The position numbers and the translations under genes are program-made. Source: CAVSDF01 sp963726715 (lineage in GTDB: Bacteria; Bacteroidota; Rhodothermia; Rhodothermales; BA12). Taken from it: a stretch of 64,000 bases of DNA. Under the pieces are notes generated by a model that worked only from the letters and a program-made list of their open reading frames with translations, had not been told where the DNA came from and searched no databases. The stretch covers positions 372,001-436,000 of the forward strand of contig CAVSDF010000010.1 in assembly GCA_963726715.1 (NCBI GenBank). Direction: 5' to 3'. Positions 9,921 to 17,814 of the stretch are shown here, in pieces (the first letter of the stretch is position 1; each line of letters starts with the position of its first letter).

Positions 9921-10523
9921 TCAGGCCCCGTCGTCCGCCGTCCGTCGTCCGTCGTCCCTGCCTGCCGTCGGCGTCATCTGGCGGGCGAAGCCGACGAGGT
10001 GGCCGATGAGGTCGGCGTTGCGGGCGTCGAGGAGCGGCAGGAGCGCTTCGGAGGCCTGGGCGAAGAGGCGGACGAAGGCGACGAGGTCGTCGAGGCGCGT
10101 CCGCAGGCGGGCTTCCTCGGGCGAGGCGTCGTCACCCGAGGCGTCGAGGCGGGCGCGGACGGCGTCGAGTTCGGCGACGACGGGGCGGAGTTCGCGCTTC
10201 TCGCGCTCGCGGATGATGGTCGCGGTGAGCGCCCAGACGTCCTGCTCGGCGACGAAGTAGTCCTTGCGCGATCCGTGCATCTGCACGCGCCCGACGAGGC
10301 CCCACGCGACGAGCTGCCGCAGGTTGACGTTCGCGTTTCCGCGCGAGATGCCGAGGCGCGCCATGATGGCGTCGGTGTCGAGCGGCCTCTCGGTGGCGTA
10401 GAGGAGCGCGTGCAGCTGCGCCATCGTGCGGTTGATGCCCCACGCCGACGCCATGGTGCCCCAGAGCTGGACGAAGCGGTCGACGGCGTCGGCGAGGCGT
10501 GGGGAGGGAGACGGGTCGGGCAT
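9921..10523 (-). CDS. GbsR/MarR-type winged-helix transcriptional regulator
   Basis: 200-aa DNA-binding protein. The N-terminal part shows the GbsR layout: LADAVDRFVQLWGTMASAWGINRTMAQLHALLYATERPLDTDAIMARLGISRGNANVNLRQLVAWGLV, a winged helix with the recognition helix around SRGNANVNLRQL, followed by HGSRKDYF in the wing. The C-terminal half is a long, probably coiled helix (EKRELRPVVAELDAVRARLDA) for dimerisation. GbsR proteins repress osmoprotectant uptake or synthesis genes, but no such genes lie nearby, so the regulon is unknown. The start is the ATG preceded by open intergenic DNA. Confidence 0.85.
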   Translation of the reverse strand: MPDPSPSPRLADAVDRFVQLWGTMASAWGINRTMAQLHALLYATERPLDTDAIMARLGISRGNANVNLRQLVAWGLVGRVQMHGSRKDYFVAEQDVWALTATIIREREKRELRPVVAELDAVRARLDASGDDASPEEARLRTRLDDLVAFVRLFAQASEALLPLLDARNADLIGHLVGFARQMTPTAGRDDGRRTADDGA

Positions 10524-10664
10524 CGGACGGGGAAGAGCAGGCACGGGCGCGAGGCGGCGCGCGGCCAAGATCGGAACGCGCGGGGCCGTTCGCGCGCGTC
10601 CGGGACGATAGACGGCGGACGATCGGCGACAGTCGACGGGGCACGGGTGGCGAGGCGGCGTCCT

Positions 10665-10693
10665 GTGGAGACGCATGGGCGGTGCGTCTCCAC
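10665..10693. repeat. Palindrome family A, variant copy (GTGGAGACGCA...TGCGTCTCCAC)
   Basis: 29-nt perfect-arm palindrome: GTGGAGACGCA pairs with TGCGTCTCCAC over 11 bp. It differs from the other family A copies by A to G in one arm and the matching T to C in the other, so pairing is kept. It lies in the 333-bp intergenic region 10524-10856 between the divergent GbsR and SAM hydrolase genes; apart from this and a promoter box I see nothing else there. Confidence 0.75.
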
Positions 10694-10808
10694 GTCCCCG
10701 GTTGGCCCGGTGGACGTTCGGCGCGCCCACCCTCCCGATGCGTCGTGGAGTCGGTGCGCGTTCGGCGGCGTGCATCCGGCGCCTCCGCGGACGCCTTGCC
10801 CGGCGCCG

Positions 10809-10816
10809 TAGCTTGG
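10809..10816 (+). promoter_or_regulatory. Putative -7 box TAGCTTGG before SAM hydrolase
   Basis: TAGCTTGG resembles TAnnTTTG and ends 40 nt before the GTG start at 10857. No convincing -33 box is visible. Confidence 0.35.
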
Positions 10817-10856
10817 CCCCGTTCCGTCGTCGTCCGTCGTCTCACCCCCGCGCCCC

Positions 10857-11648
10857 GTGCCGCCCATCACGCTCCTCACCGACTTCGGCACGCGCGATCC
10901 GTACGTCGGCGCCGTGCGGGGCGTGCTCGCCTCGGGCGCGCCGGGCGCGGTCGTCCACGACATCACGCACGAGATTCCGCCGCAGGACGTGATGGAGGGC
11001 GCGTATGTGCTGCGCGAGTGCTACGCGATGTTTCCGCCGGGCACCGTCCACCTCGCCGTCGTCGATCCGGGCGTCGGCACCGATCGGCGGGCCGTCGCGC
11101 TCGACTACGGCGGGCACCGGTTCGTCGGGCCAGACAACGGCCTCTTCTCGCTCGTCCTCGGCGGCGACGACCCCGACGGCCTCGTCGTCCTCGACCGCCC
11201 CGAGGCGTGGCGCGCGCCGGAGATCGGGCCGACCTTCCACGGACGCGACCTCTTCGCCCCCGTCGCCGCGCGCCTCGCCGCGGGCGCCACGCTCGCCGAC
11301 GTCGGCACGCCCGGCGAGGCGCTCCGCGTGCTCCGCTGGTCGCAGCCCATCGCCGACGACGACGGCATCCGCGGCAGCATCGTCCACGTCGACCGCTACG
11401 GCAACGCCATCACCAACATCGACGGCGCCGACGTGATCGCGCGGATGAACGGGCGGACGCTGCGAACGGTCGCGGGCGGCACCATCGTGCGCGGCCTCGC
11501 GGGGACCTACGCCGACCGCGAACCCGGCGACCCGCTCGTCGTCGTCGGCAGTGGCGGATGCGTCGAGGTGGCCGTGCGCGGAGGCCACGCGGCCGACCTG
11601 CTCGGTCTCGCCCGCGGCGCCGGTGTGACGCTCGTCTTCTCGTCGTGA
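10857..11648 (+). CDS. SAM hydroxide adenosyltransferase (SAM hydrolase, DUF62)
   Basis: 263-aa enzyme of the fluorinase/chlorinase superfamily that uses hydroxide to split S-adenosylmethionine into adenosine and methionine. Visible: TLLTDFGTRDPYVG at the N-terminus, HDITHEIPPQDVMEGAY, VVDPGVGT, FVGPDNGLFS and YGNAITN, all hallmarks of DUF62. The second domain is the short beta-barrel containing GTYADREPGDPLVVVGSGG. It starts at GTG, which gives MPPITLLTDFG. The next gene starts inside its stop codon (GTGA), so the two are likely translated together. Physiological role of these hydrolases is not settled. Confidence 0.9.
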   Translation: MPPITLLTDFGTRDPYVGAVRGVLASGAPGAVVHDITHEIPPQDVMEGAYVLRECYAMFPPGTVHLAVVDPGVGTDRRAVALDYGGHRFVGPDNGLFSLVLGGDDPDGLVVLDRPEAWRAPEIGPTFHGRDLFAPVAARLAAGATLADVGTPGEALRVLRWSQPIADDDGIRGSIVHVDRYGNAITNIDGADVIARMNGRTLRTVAGGTIVRGLAGTYADREPGDPLVVVGSGGCVEVAVRGGHAADLLGLARGAGVTLVFSS

Positions 11649-12991
11649 CCCCCCACCCCGCCGTGCCCTCCCCGTCCGCGCCGCCGCCCGCAGAATCCCC
11701 GTCCGATCCATCGCCCGCCGCGTCGTCCGCCGCCGCGTTCGCGTCCGAGACGCCGTCCCTGCCCGAGCCGCCCCCGTCCCCCGTCTCCGTCCACGCGAGC
11801 CGTGACGCCGACGAGGCGCTCCTCGACCACCTCGACGCCCTCTACGGCTTCGCGCAGCTCGTCAGCCAGGACGGCGAGGCCGCTGCGCGGCTCGTGCGCG
11901 ACACCTACACGCGCGCCTTCGCAACGCCGATTCCCGAGACCGTCGACCCCGACGATCCGGGCGAGATGCGGGCGTGGCTCTACCGCCTCCTCCTCGCCGA
12001 GCGCCGCGCGAGCCGCGACAGCCAGGTCGCCCTCTCGCTCGCGGGCGACGACGAGGAGATGCAGGCGCGGCGCTTCGCCCTCTCCGAGTCGCTCGTCGAG
12101 CGCCTGCTGCCCGCGGCGCTCCTGGCCCTCCCCTCGACGATGCGCCTGATGCTCGTGCTCTGCGACGTCGAGGGCCTCGCCTGCGAAGACGCCGCCGAGG
12201 TCGTGGGGATGAACGACGACGAGGCGTGCGAAGCCCTCGTGGCGGCGCAGGAGACGCTCGTCGCCAACATCCGCGGCGCCGCGGCGGCGCACGAGGTGCC
12301 GATCCTCGACCGGATGCTGGAGGTGCCGGGGGGGATGCGCCGCGCCCTCGCCGACGCCCTCGAACGCGAACTCGACCCGCTCCCGCCGACGCTCCGCCCG
12401 ACGATTCCGCTCCCCGAGCGCCGCACGCAGGTAGAGATCACCGAGGGCCGCACCCGACGCCGCCTCTGGCCCCTCGCCCTCCTCGTGGCCCTCGCCGCGA
12501 GCGCCGCCGTCTTCTGGTTCCAGCGCCGTCCGCCCGAGGCCACCGCCGACGACCTGATCGAGGTCACCGCCGACGACGCCGCCACAGCCACCCCGACGAC
12601 GCCCCTCGCCGACCTCGACGCCGCCGCGCTCTTCGTCCTGGATGAGGCCGGATGGCGCGTCACCCTCCCCGTCATCCGCGGCTACCGCATCGACGGCGCC
12701 GCGATGCGCGAGGTCGGCCCCAACGTCTCCGTCCCCGCCGTCCACTACGCCCCGGCTGATACGAGCGCGGGCGCGATCACGCTCTACGCCTACACGTACC
12801 GGCTCCTCGACCTTGCCCGCGAGCACCTGACGCTCGACGGCGCCGTGCTCTCCGGCCTCGAAGACGAGCGCCACACGGAGCAGATCGACCTCGCCCGCGC
12901 GAGCGTCGTCGTCTGGCGCAGCCGCGACGACATCTTCATCGCCGTCGCCCCCCCCGGCACCACCGACCTCAGCGAACGCATCGAGCGGTGA
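11645..12991 (+). CDS. Sigma-factor-like protein fused to a membrane anchor and C-terminal domain
   Basis: 448-aa protein beginning at a GTG that overlaps the stop of the SAM hydrolase. After a Pro/Ser-rich leader of about 55 residues there is an ECF sigma region 2-like segment (DALYGFAQLVSQDGEAAARLVRDTYTRAF) and MRAWLYRLLLAERRAS. A region 4-like helix set follows (LPAALLALPSTMRLMLVLCDVEGLACEDAAEVVGM). A single membrane span lies near residues 275-293 (LWPLALLVALAASAAVFWF). The last about 150 residues look like an extracytoplasmic domain. The region 2 and 4 motifs are weak, so this may be a degenerate sigma factor or an anti-sigma-type sensor. No separate anti-sigma gene is adjacent. Confidence 0.6.
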   Translation: MTPHPAVPSPSAPPPAESPSDPSPAASSAAAFASETPSLPEPPPSPVSVHASRDADEALLDHLDALYGFAQLVSQDGEAAARLVRDTYTRAFATPIPETVDPDDPGEMRAWLYRLLLAERRASRDSQVALSLAGDDEEMQARRFALSESLVERLLPAALLALPSTMRLMLVLCDVEGLACEDAAEVVGMNDDEACEALVAAQETLVANIRGAAAAHEVPILDRMLEVPGGMRRALADALERELDPLPPTLRPTIPLPERRTQVEITEGRTRRRLWPLALLVALAASAAVFWFQRRPPEATADDLIEVTADDAATATPTTPLADLDAAALFVLDEAGWRVTLPVIRGYRIDGAAMREVGPNVSVPAVHYAPADTSAGAITLYAYTYRLLDLAREHLTLDGAVLSGLEDERHTEQIDLARASVVVWRSRDDIFIAVAPPGTTDLSERIER

Positions 12992-12997
12992 GGACGG

Positions 12998-13042
12998 CCC
13001 CCTCCGCCCTTCGGGCACCTCCCCCGCTCGCGGAGGAGGACC
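12998..13042. repeat. CCCCCTCCG...GGAGGAGG palindromic element between convergent genes
   Basis: CCCCCTCCGCCCTTCGGGCACC followed by TCCCCCGCTCGCGGAGGAGG forms nested GC-rich hairpins. It sits in the 97-bp gap between the convergent sigma-like and mlaD genes. Related sequence lies at 50052-50112 and 55796-55847, the latter also between convergent genes, so a terminator role is plausible. Confidence 0.55.
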
Positions 13043-13088
13043 GCTTCGGAGCGCGTGCAGCGCGTAGAATCAGGTGAGGGCGCAGGGC

Positions 13089-14099
13089 TCAGAAAATATC
13101 GACCAGCTTGAGGTGGCGGAGGTAGCGGGCGGGGTTGCGGCGGAAGTCGTCGAGGAGGCCGTTGGTGCGGCGCAGCGTCGTGTCGAGGCGGATGTAGAGC
13201 GTCGAGTCGTTGAGGAGCATCCCGAGGTTGCCCTTGCCGCCTTCGATGCGCGCGAAGAGGCTGTCGGCGCGGCGGCTCGTGGTGTCGACGCGGGCCATCG
13301 TCGTCTGCAAGCGCGCCATCGACGCGTTCAGGCGGGCGACGGCGAGCGCGACGGTGTCGCGGTTCTGGTAGGTCACGCCGCGCAAATCACCAATCAGCGC
13401 GCGGCCCTCGGCGCTCGCCGCCTCGAACCCCGCGAGCGTCGCCGGAAGGCCCGCCGTCGCGCTCTCGACGCCCGCGAGCGTGCGCTGCGCGCTGGCGAAC
13501 GTCGCGTCGAGCGGGGCCTGCTGGTTGCGGACGAGTTCGTTGAGGAGCGCCGTCGTCTGGCGCAGCTGCGCGAGCGCGATGCGGAGGTCGGAGTCGGGGT
13601 TGCCGACGAGCGTGTATGCCTCTCCAACCGTCAAACCTGCGCCCAGGAGAAGCGTGTCGAGGCGGGCGGCGAGGAGCGGCGCGCGCGCTTGCAGTTCGGT
13701 GAATGCGTTCGGCGTCGGGTTCTCGGGGATGACGTCACCGTCGCGCAGGAGGGCGTTGCCGAGCGGTCCGGGGAGCAGGTCGAGGCGCGTGCCGCCGAGC
13801 GCGGCGATGCCGCCGATGGCCGCGACGGTGCCCTGCGTGAGCCGCGCGCCGTCCTCGACCGAGTAGGTCACGAGCACGCGCTGCGTCTGCGGGTCGAGGC
13901 GGACGCTCGCCACCTTGCCGACGTTGACGCCGTTGACGAGCACGGCGCTGCCCGCGGCGAGGCCGTCGGCGCTGCTGACGACGGTCGTGTGGCTCTGGCT
14001 GCCGCTGAAGAGCGGCACGTCTTCGAAGTAGCGCACGCCGAGCACGAGCGCGATGACGGTGGCGATGAGCGCGAGGCCCACCTTGAATTCCTGTCTCAC
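13089..14099 (-). CDS. mlaD: MlaD-family MCE lipid-transport protein
   Basis: 336-aa substrate-binding component of an Mla-type phospholipid transporter. An N-terminal membrane helix (VGLALIATVIALVLGVRYF) anchors it in the inner membrane. The MCE domain spans about residues 37-115 (HTTVVSSADGLAAGSAVLVNGVNVGKVASVRL). A long helical, partly coiled C-terminal part (LARLNASMARLQTTMARVDTTSRRADSL) may form a tunnel across the periplasm, as in longer MCE proteins. It starts at a GTG overlapping the mlaF stop (GTGA), so it is translationally coupled. Last gene of the E-F-D operon. Confidence 0.9.
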   Translation of the reverse strand: MRQEFKVGLALIATVIALVLGVRYFEDVPLFSGSQSHTTVVSSADGLAAGSAVLVNGVNVGKVASVRLDPQTQRVLVTYSVEDGARLTQGTVAAIGGIAALGGTRLDLLPGPLGNALLRDGDVIPENPTPNAFTELQARAPLLAARLDTLLLGAGLTVGEAYTLVGNPDSDLRIALAQLRQTTALLNELVRNQQAPLDATFASAQRTLAGVESATAGLPATLAGFEAASAEGRALIGDLRGVTYQNRDTVALAVARLNASMARLQTTMARVDTTSRRADSLFARIEGGKGNLGMLLNDSTLYIRLDTTLRRTNGLLDDFRRNPARYLRHLKLVDIF

Positions 14100-14938
14100 G
14101 GGGTCGCGGGGAGGGAGGATGAGGAGGGCGCCGGGGGCGTGAACGGCGCCGCGCTGCCGCCGCCGTCGCCACTCTCGGGCGAGGCGGCGGTCGCGGCGGG
14201 GTTGCCGATCTGGTATTCGTTGGCCTTGACGAAGGCGAGGAGCACCTCGTCGGTGGCGTCGTGGAGGTCGGCGACGGTGCCGACCCACCGCAGCTGCCCC
14301 TGGTGCAGGAACGCGGCGCGGTCGGCGATCGAGAGCACCGAGTGCATGTCGTGCGTGACGACGATCGAGGTGATGTTGAGCTCGTCGGAGAGGCCTCGGA
14401 TGAGTTCGTCGATGGTGTTCGACGTCTCCGGGTCGAGGCCGCTCGTCGGCTCGTCGTAGATGACGTAGCGCGGTTCGAGGGCGATGGCGCGGGCGAGCGC
14501 CGCGCGCTTCTGCATCCCGCCCGAGATCTCCGACGGCTTGCGCGCCGCGGCCTCCGCGAGCCCGACCTGCGCGAGGCACTCGTCGGCGCGCCGCCGCACC
14601 TCGGCGTTGGTCATCTTGGTGAAGGTGCGCAGCGGAAAGGCGACGTTCTCCAGCACCGACATCGAGTCGAAGAGCGCGCCGCCCTGGAAGAGCACGCCGA
14701 ACTGCCGCCGGATGACGCGCAGCCGGGCGTAATCGACGTCCCCGATGTCCTCGCCATCGACGAGCACGCGCCCGCTGTCGGGCTTCAGAAGGCCGATGAT
14801 GTGCTTCATCAGCACGCTCTTGCCCGAGCCGGAGCGCCCGATCAGCGCCGTCGTCTTGCCCTCCTCGATGGTCAGCGTCACGTCGTCGAGCACCGTCCGC
14901 CCATCGAAGGCTTTGGTGAGGCGGTCGATCTGGATCAT
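14096..14938 (-). CDS. mlaF: MlaF-family ABC ATPase
   Basis: 280-aa ATP-binding subunit of the Mla phospholipid transporter. Walker A GRSGSGKS is at about 35-42, then the Q-loop in VLFQGGALFDS, signature ISGGMQKR, Walker B YVIYDEPTSGLD and the switch histidine in VVTHDM. The FQGGALFDS and FVKANEYQIGNP elements are typical of MlaF/Ttg2A. The start is the ATG giving MIQIDRLTKAF, the canonical beginning of the domain; an upstream in-frame ATG would add 12 residues. It lies 54 bp after mlaE and overlaps mlaD. Confidence 0.92.
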   Translation of the reverse strand: MIQIDRLTKAFDGRTVLDDVTLTIEEGKTTALIGRSGSGKSVLMKHIIGLLKPDSGRVLVDGEDIGDVDYARLRVIRRQFGVLFQGGALFDSMSVLENVAFPLRTFTKMTNAEVRRRADECLAQVGLAEAAARKPSEISGGMQKRAALARAIALEPRYVIYDEPTSGLDPETSNTIDELIRGLSDELNITSIVVTHDMHSVLSIADRAAFLHQGQLRWVGTVADLHDATDEVLLAFVKANEYQIGNPAATAASPESGDGGGSAAPFTPPAPSSSSLPATP

Positions 14939-14992
14939 CGAAAGAGGGTAGAAATCACGTGTGCAAAACGCCACGCACGGCGCGAACGCATG

Positions 14993-15760
14993 TCAGAGCA
15001 GCAGGATGGCGAGCAGGAGATCGCTGAGGAGGATGAAGACGCAGGCCATCACCGCCGCGTTGGTCGTCGCCCGCCCGACGCCCTCGGCGCCGCCGCGCGT
15101 GTGGTAGCCGTGGTAGCAGGCGATGCTCGTGATGACGAACCCGAAGGTGATCATCTTGATGACGCCGAAAACGGCATCGAAGGGCTTGAAGAACGACCGC
15201 GCCCCGGCCATGAACTCGCCCCGCGGCAGGAATCCGCCGAGGTCCGACACCAGGATCGCCCCGCCGATGCCGACGAAGCACGCGATGACGTAGAGCAGCG
15301 GAAACATGACGATGCCCGCGAGCACGCGCGGCAGCACGAGATAGCCGACCGAGTTGAGGCCCATCGCCTCGAGCGCGTCGATCTGCTCGGAGACCCGCAT
15401 CGTGCCCAGTTCCGCCGCGATGCGCGCCCCGACGCGTCCGGCGAGGATGAAGCCGGTGACGACGGCGCCGAGTTCGAGGATGATCGACGGGGCGACGATG
15501 GAGCCGATGACGCTGCGCGGAATCAGCGGCGAGACGAGCTGGTAGCCCGCCTGCACGGTCGTGACGGCGCCCGAGAACGCGGCCGCGAGCGCGACGATCG
15601 GGATCGAGTCGAAGCCGATGCGCTGCGTCTGCTCGAAGAAGTTCTTGCGGTACGTCGCCCCCTCGCCGATGGCGCCGAACGCCGTGGCCATCAGCTGTGC
15701 GTAGCGCCCGACCGATTCGACGGGGCCGGTGAGGAGGCGGCGGGAGAGCGAGGCGGGCAA
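14993..15760 (-). CDS. mlaE: MlaE-family permease
   Basis: Integral membrane permease of the Mla lipid transporter, about 255 aa with five or six hydrophobic segments. The family core is complete: GAVTTVQAGYQL, ELGAVVTGFILAGRVGARIAAELGTMRVSEQIDALEAMG and a C-terminal run of hydrophobic residues. The first ATG (15691) would remove part of the N-terminal amphipathic helix. A TTG at 15760 gives SLSRRLLTGPVESVGRYAQL before it, which matches the usual MlaE N-terminus, so that start is preferred. First gene of the operon, divergent from radA. Confidence 0.88.
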   Translation of the reverse strand: MPASLSRRLLTGPVESVGRYAQLMATAFGAIGEGATYRKNFFEQTQRIGFDSIPIVALAAAFSGAVTTVQAGYQLVSPLIPRSVIGSIVAPSIILELGAVVTGFILAGRVGARIAAELGTMRVSEQIDALEAMGLNSVGYLVLPRVLAGIVMFPLLYVIACFVGIGGAILVSDLGGFLPRGEFMAGARSFFKPFDAVFGVIKMITFGFVITSIACYHGYHTRGGAEGVGRATTNAAVMACVFILLSDLLLAILLL

Positions 15761-15913
15761 ACGGGCAGGGATGGGACGGGGCCGGAGGCGAGGGCTGCGG
15801 GGGCAGGCGGCGACGGCTCGAACGGGGCGGGACGCGCGGGGAGTTCCGCAGCCGCGATGGCGTGACGGGGCGGTGTCACCCGCTGTCGTGATCTTCGCCG
15901 CCGGTCGCGTCCG

Positions 15914-15923
15914 TAACGTAACG
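15914..15923. promoter_or_regulatory. Possible divergent promoter box between mlaE and radA
   Basis: The AT-rich stretch TAACGTAACG reads as TAACGTAA on the plus strand and TACGTTAC on the minus strand, both loosely like TAnnTTTG. It is the only AT-rich word in this 242-bp divergent gap. Weak evidence. Confidence 0.25.
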
Positions 15924-16002
15924 ACGCCCGTGCAACGGCCTCGCAACGCCCGCCCCGCCGCGCCCGCCTTCCCCCAATCTCCCCGCTTCCCCCCGCCGCC
16001 CG

Positions 16003-17388
16003 ATGGCCAAGACCCGCACCCAGTACGTCTGCCAGAGCTGCGGCCACGTCTCCGCCCGCTGGCTCGGCCAGTGCCCCGACTGCGGCACGTGGGGCGGTCA
16101 CGTCGAGGAGATCGTCGCCCCGGCGGTGGCGCCCAAGGCGACGGCGGCGCGCGCGGCGGCGACCGGACGCTCCAGCAGCGCCGGGCCGGGCAGGAGCCCC
16201 GAACGCCTGCGCGACATCACCTCCACCGACGCCCTCCGCATTCCGACGGGGATGTCGGAGTTCGACCGCGTCCTCGGCGGCGGCCTCGTCAAGGGCGCCT
16301 TCGTGCTCGTCGCGGGCGATCCCGGCATCGGCAAATCGACGCTGATGACGCAGCTCGGCGCCCTCATGCCCGAGATGACGCTCCTCTACGTGACGGGCGA
16401 GGAGTCGCCACGGCAGGTCAAGCTGCGCGCCGAGCGGCTCGGCGTCTCGTCCGACCGCTTCCTGCTGCTCGCCGAGACGAACGTCGAGGACATCGCGGCG
16501 GCAGTGCTACAGACGCGGCCCGACCTCCTCGTGGTGGACTCGATCCAGACGCTCTTCCGCCCCGATGTCGAGTCGGCGCCGGGCAGCGTCACGCAGGTGC
16601 GCGAGAGCGCGGCGACGCTCCTGCACCTCGCGAAGAGCCTGGAGCTGCCGACGTTTCTCGTCGGGCACGTCACCAAGAGCGGGCAGATCGCCGGGCCGCG
16701 CGTGCTCGAGCACATGGTCGATACGGTCCTCTCGTTCGAGGGCGACGCGCACCACGGGCTGCGGCTGCTCCGGGCGACGAAGAACCGCTTCGGCGCGACG
16801 CACGAGATCGGCGTCTTCGAGATGGCGCGAGGACGGGCTGCGCGAGGTGCCCGAACCCGAGCGAACTGTTCCTCTCGGAGCGGCAGTACGGCGCGTCGGG
16901 CTCGGCCATCGTGCCGTCGCATGGAAGGCTCGCGCCCGATCCTCGTCGAGGTGCAGGCGCTCGTCTCGGGCACGGCCTACGGCACGCCGCAGCGCACGGC
17001 GAACGGCTTCGACGGCCGCCGATTGCAGCTGCTCCTCGCCGTCCTCGACCGCCGCGCAGGCGTGCGGCTGGGCACGAACGACGTGTTCGTGAACGTCGCC
17101 GGTGGTGTGATGCTCGACGAGCCCGGCGCCGACCTCGGCATCGTCGTCGCCCTCGCCTCGTCGGCGCGCGACGTGCCGTCCGACTCGACGACCGTCTGCA
17201 TCGGCGAGGTCGGCCTCGGCGGCGAGATTCGCAGCGTGGCCCGCATGGAGCCGCGGCTTGCCGAAGCGGCACGTCTGGGTTTCAAACAGGCCCTCGTTCC
17301 CAAGAACGCCCGCGGTCTCGTCGCCCCGAAAGGCCTCCGCCTCGTGCCCGTGGCGACGGTCTCGGAGGCCCTCGAGAAGGTGGTGTGA
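16003..17388 (+). CDS. radA: DNA repair protein RadA, with three compensating +1 insertions
   Basis: RadA drives branch migration in recombinational repair. Seen: N-terminal zinc finger C10-C13-C24-C27, Walker A GDPGIGKST at about 106-114, Walker B LLVVDSIQT, the RadA-specific KNRFG at about 261-265 and a C-terminal Lon-protease-like domain (DGRRLQLLLAVLDRR, DLGIVVALASS). Between VFEM and MEGSRPI the continuous frame reads an Arg-rich stretch. The expected DGLREVP and NPSELFLSERQYGASGSAIVPS are found in the other two frames. Removing one base near 16825, 16853 and 16920 restores the family sequence exactly. The three insertions total +3, so the frame is recovered and the ORF looks intact although about 30 residues are wrong. 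Confidence 0.92.
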   Translation: MAKTRTQYVCQSCGHVSARWLGQCPDCGTWGGHVEEIVAPAVAPKATAARAAATGRSSSAGPGRSPERLRDITSTDALRIPTGMSEFDRVLGGGLVKGAFVLVAGDPGIGKSTLMTQLGALMPEMTLLYVTGEESPRQVKLRAERLGVSSDRFLLLAETNVEDIAAAVLQTRPDLLVVDSIQTLFRPDVESAPGSVTQVRESAATLLHLAKSLELPTFLVGHVTKSGQIAGPRVLEHMVDTVLSFEGDAHHGLRLLRATKNRFGATHEIGVFEMARGRAARGARTRANCSSRSGSTARRARPSCRRMEGSRPILVEVQALVSGTAYGTPQRTANGFDGRRLQLLLAVLDRRAGVRLGTNDVFVNVAGGVMLDEPGADLGIVVALASSARDVPSDSTTVCIGEVGLGGEIRSVARMEPRLAEAARLGFKQALVPKNARGLVAPKGLRLVPVATVSEALEKVV

Positions 17389-17452
17389 CGACGCCGGACA
17401 GCACGGCATGGGCGCGCGTGATACGGAATCGAGGCCCCGGTCGTGCGCGGCG

Positions 17453-17476
17453 TAGGGGCGGGTCTCGACCCGCCCG
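17453..17476. repeat. GTAG-foot palindrome, family R (GTAGGGGCGGGTC...)
   Basis: GTAGGGGCGGGTCTCGACCCGCCC is a near-perfect palindrome starting with GTAG. Related copies are at 59499-59523 and, inverted, 59663-59687; a degenerate one is at 29847-29872. It lies in the 426-bp intergenic region after radA. Confidence 0.75.
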
Positions 17477-17555
17477 GTTGCACCCCCACCGCCCCGGAGA
17501 CGGTGCGCACCCACCCCGGCGCACGCACCACCGAACCCGCGATTCCACCCGAGAC

Positions 17556-17713
17556 CCGCATCCCCACGTTCCGGGGGCGTAGAGACGCATCGCCGATGCG
17601 TCTCTACCACGTCCCGGCCCCGCCACCGGGCGGTGGGGAAACCTGCCAGGTGCGGGGACCTGACAGGTTGCGCAGCGGCAATGTTTGGAGTCGGCCACTC
17701 CGACCGGACAGGT
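17556..17713. repeat. Composite three-hairpin repeat A-B-C, copy 1
   Basis: About 158 bp. The flank GCATCC-n-ACGTTC-GGGGGC is followed by palindrome A at 17579-17607 (GTAGAGACGCATCG then CGATGCGTCTCTAC). Hairpin B is at 17640-17669 (AACCTGCCAGGT, loop, ACCTGACAGGTT; one mismatch). Only the right half of hairpin C is present, GACCGGACAGGT at 17702-17713. Copies 2 and 3 lie at 20066 and 20616. All three are intergenic. Confidence 0.8.
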
Positions 17714-17778
17714 GTACGCCGGCGCTGCAACCGCCCCGAAACGGCCTGCGCGGCGCCTCCAGACTTTTCTCTCGACAC

Positions 17779-17809
17779 TTGCAACACTCTGTGTCACTGA
17801 CAGTAGGAT
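17779..17809 (+). promoter_or_regulatory. MerR-type promoter candidate with dyad operator
   Basis: TTGCAA (17779-17784) and TAGGAT (17804-17809) are separated by exactly 19 bp. The spacer contains the perfect dyad TGTCA-C-TGACA (17792-17802). MerR-family promoters characteristically have an over-long 19-20 bp spacer holding the operator, and the gene just downstream is MerR-like, so autoregulation is a reasonable inference. The -10-like box ends only 5 nt before the ATG, which would make the mRNA leaderless; this weakens the call. Confidence 0.4.
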
Positions 17810-17814
17810 ACGAC

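Noticed and set aside
17640..17669. Hairpin B considered as a simple transcription terminator
   Set aside because: No U-tract follows, and the same unit occurs in a multi-hairpin cassette at several loci, including upstream of a gene.
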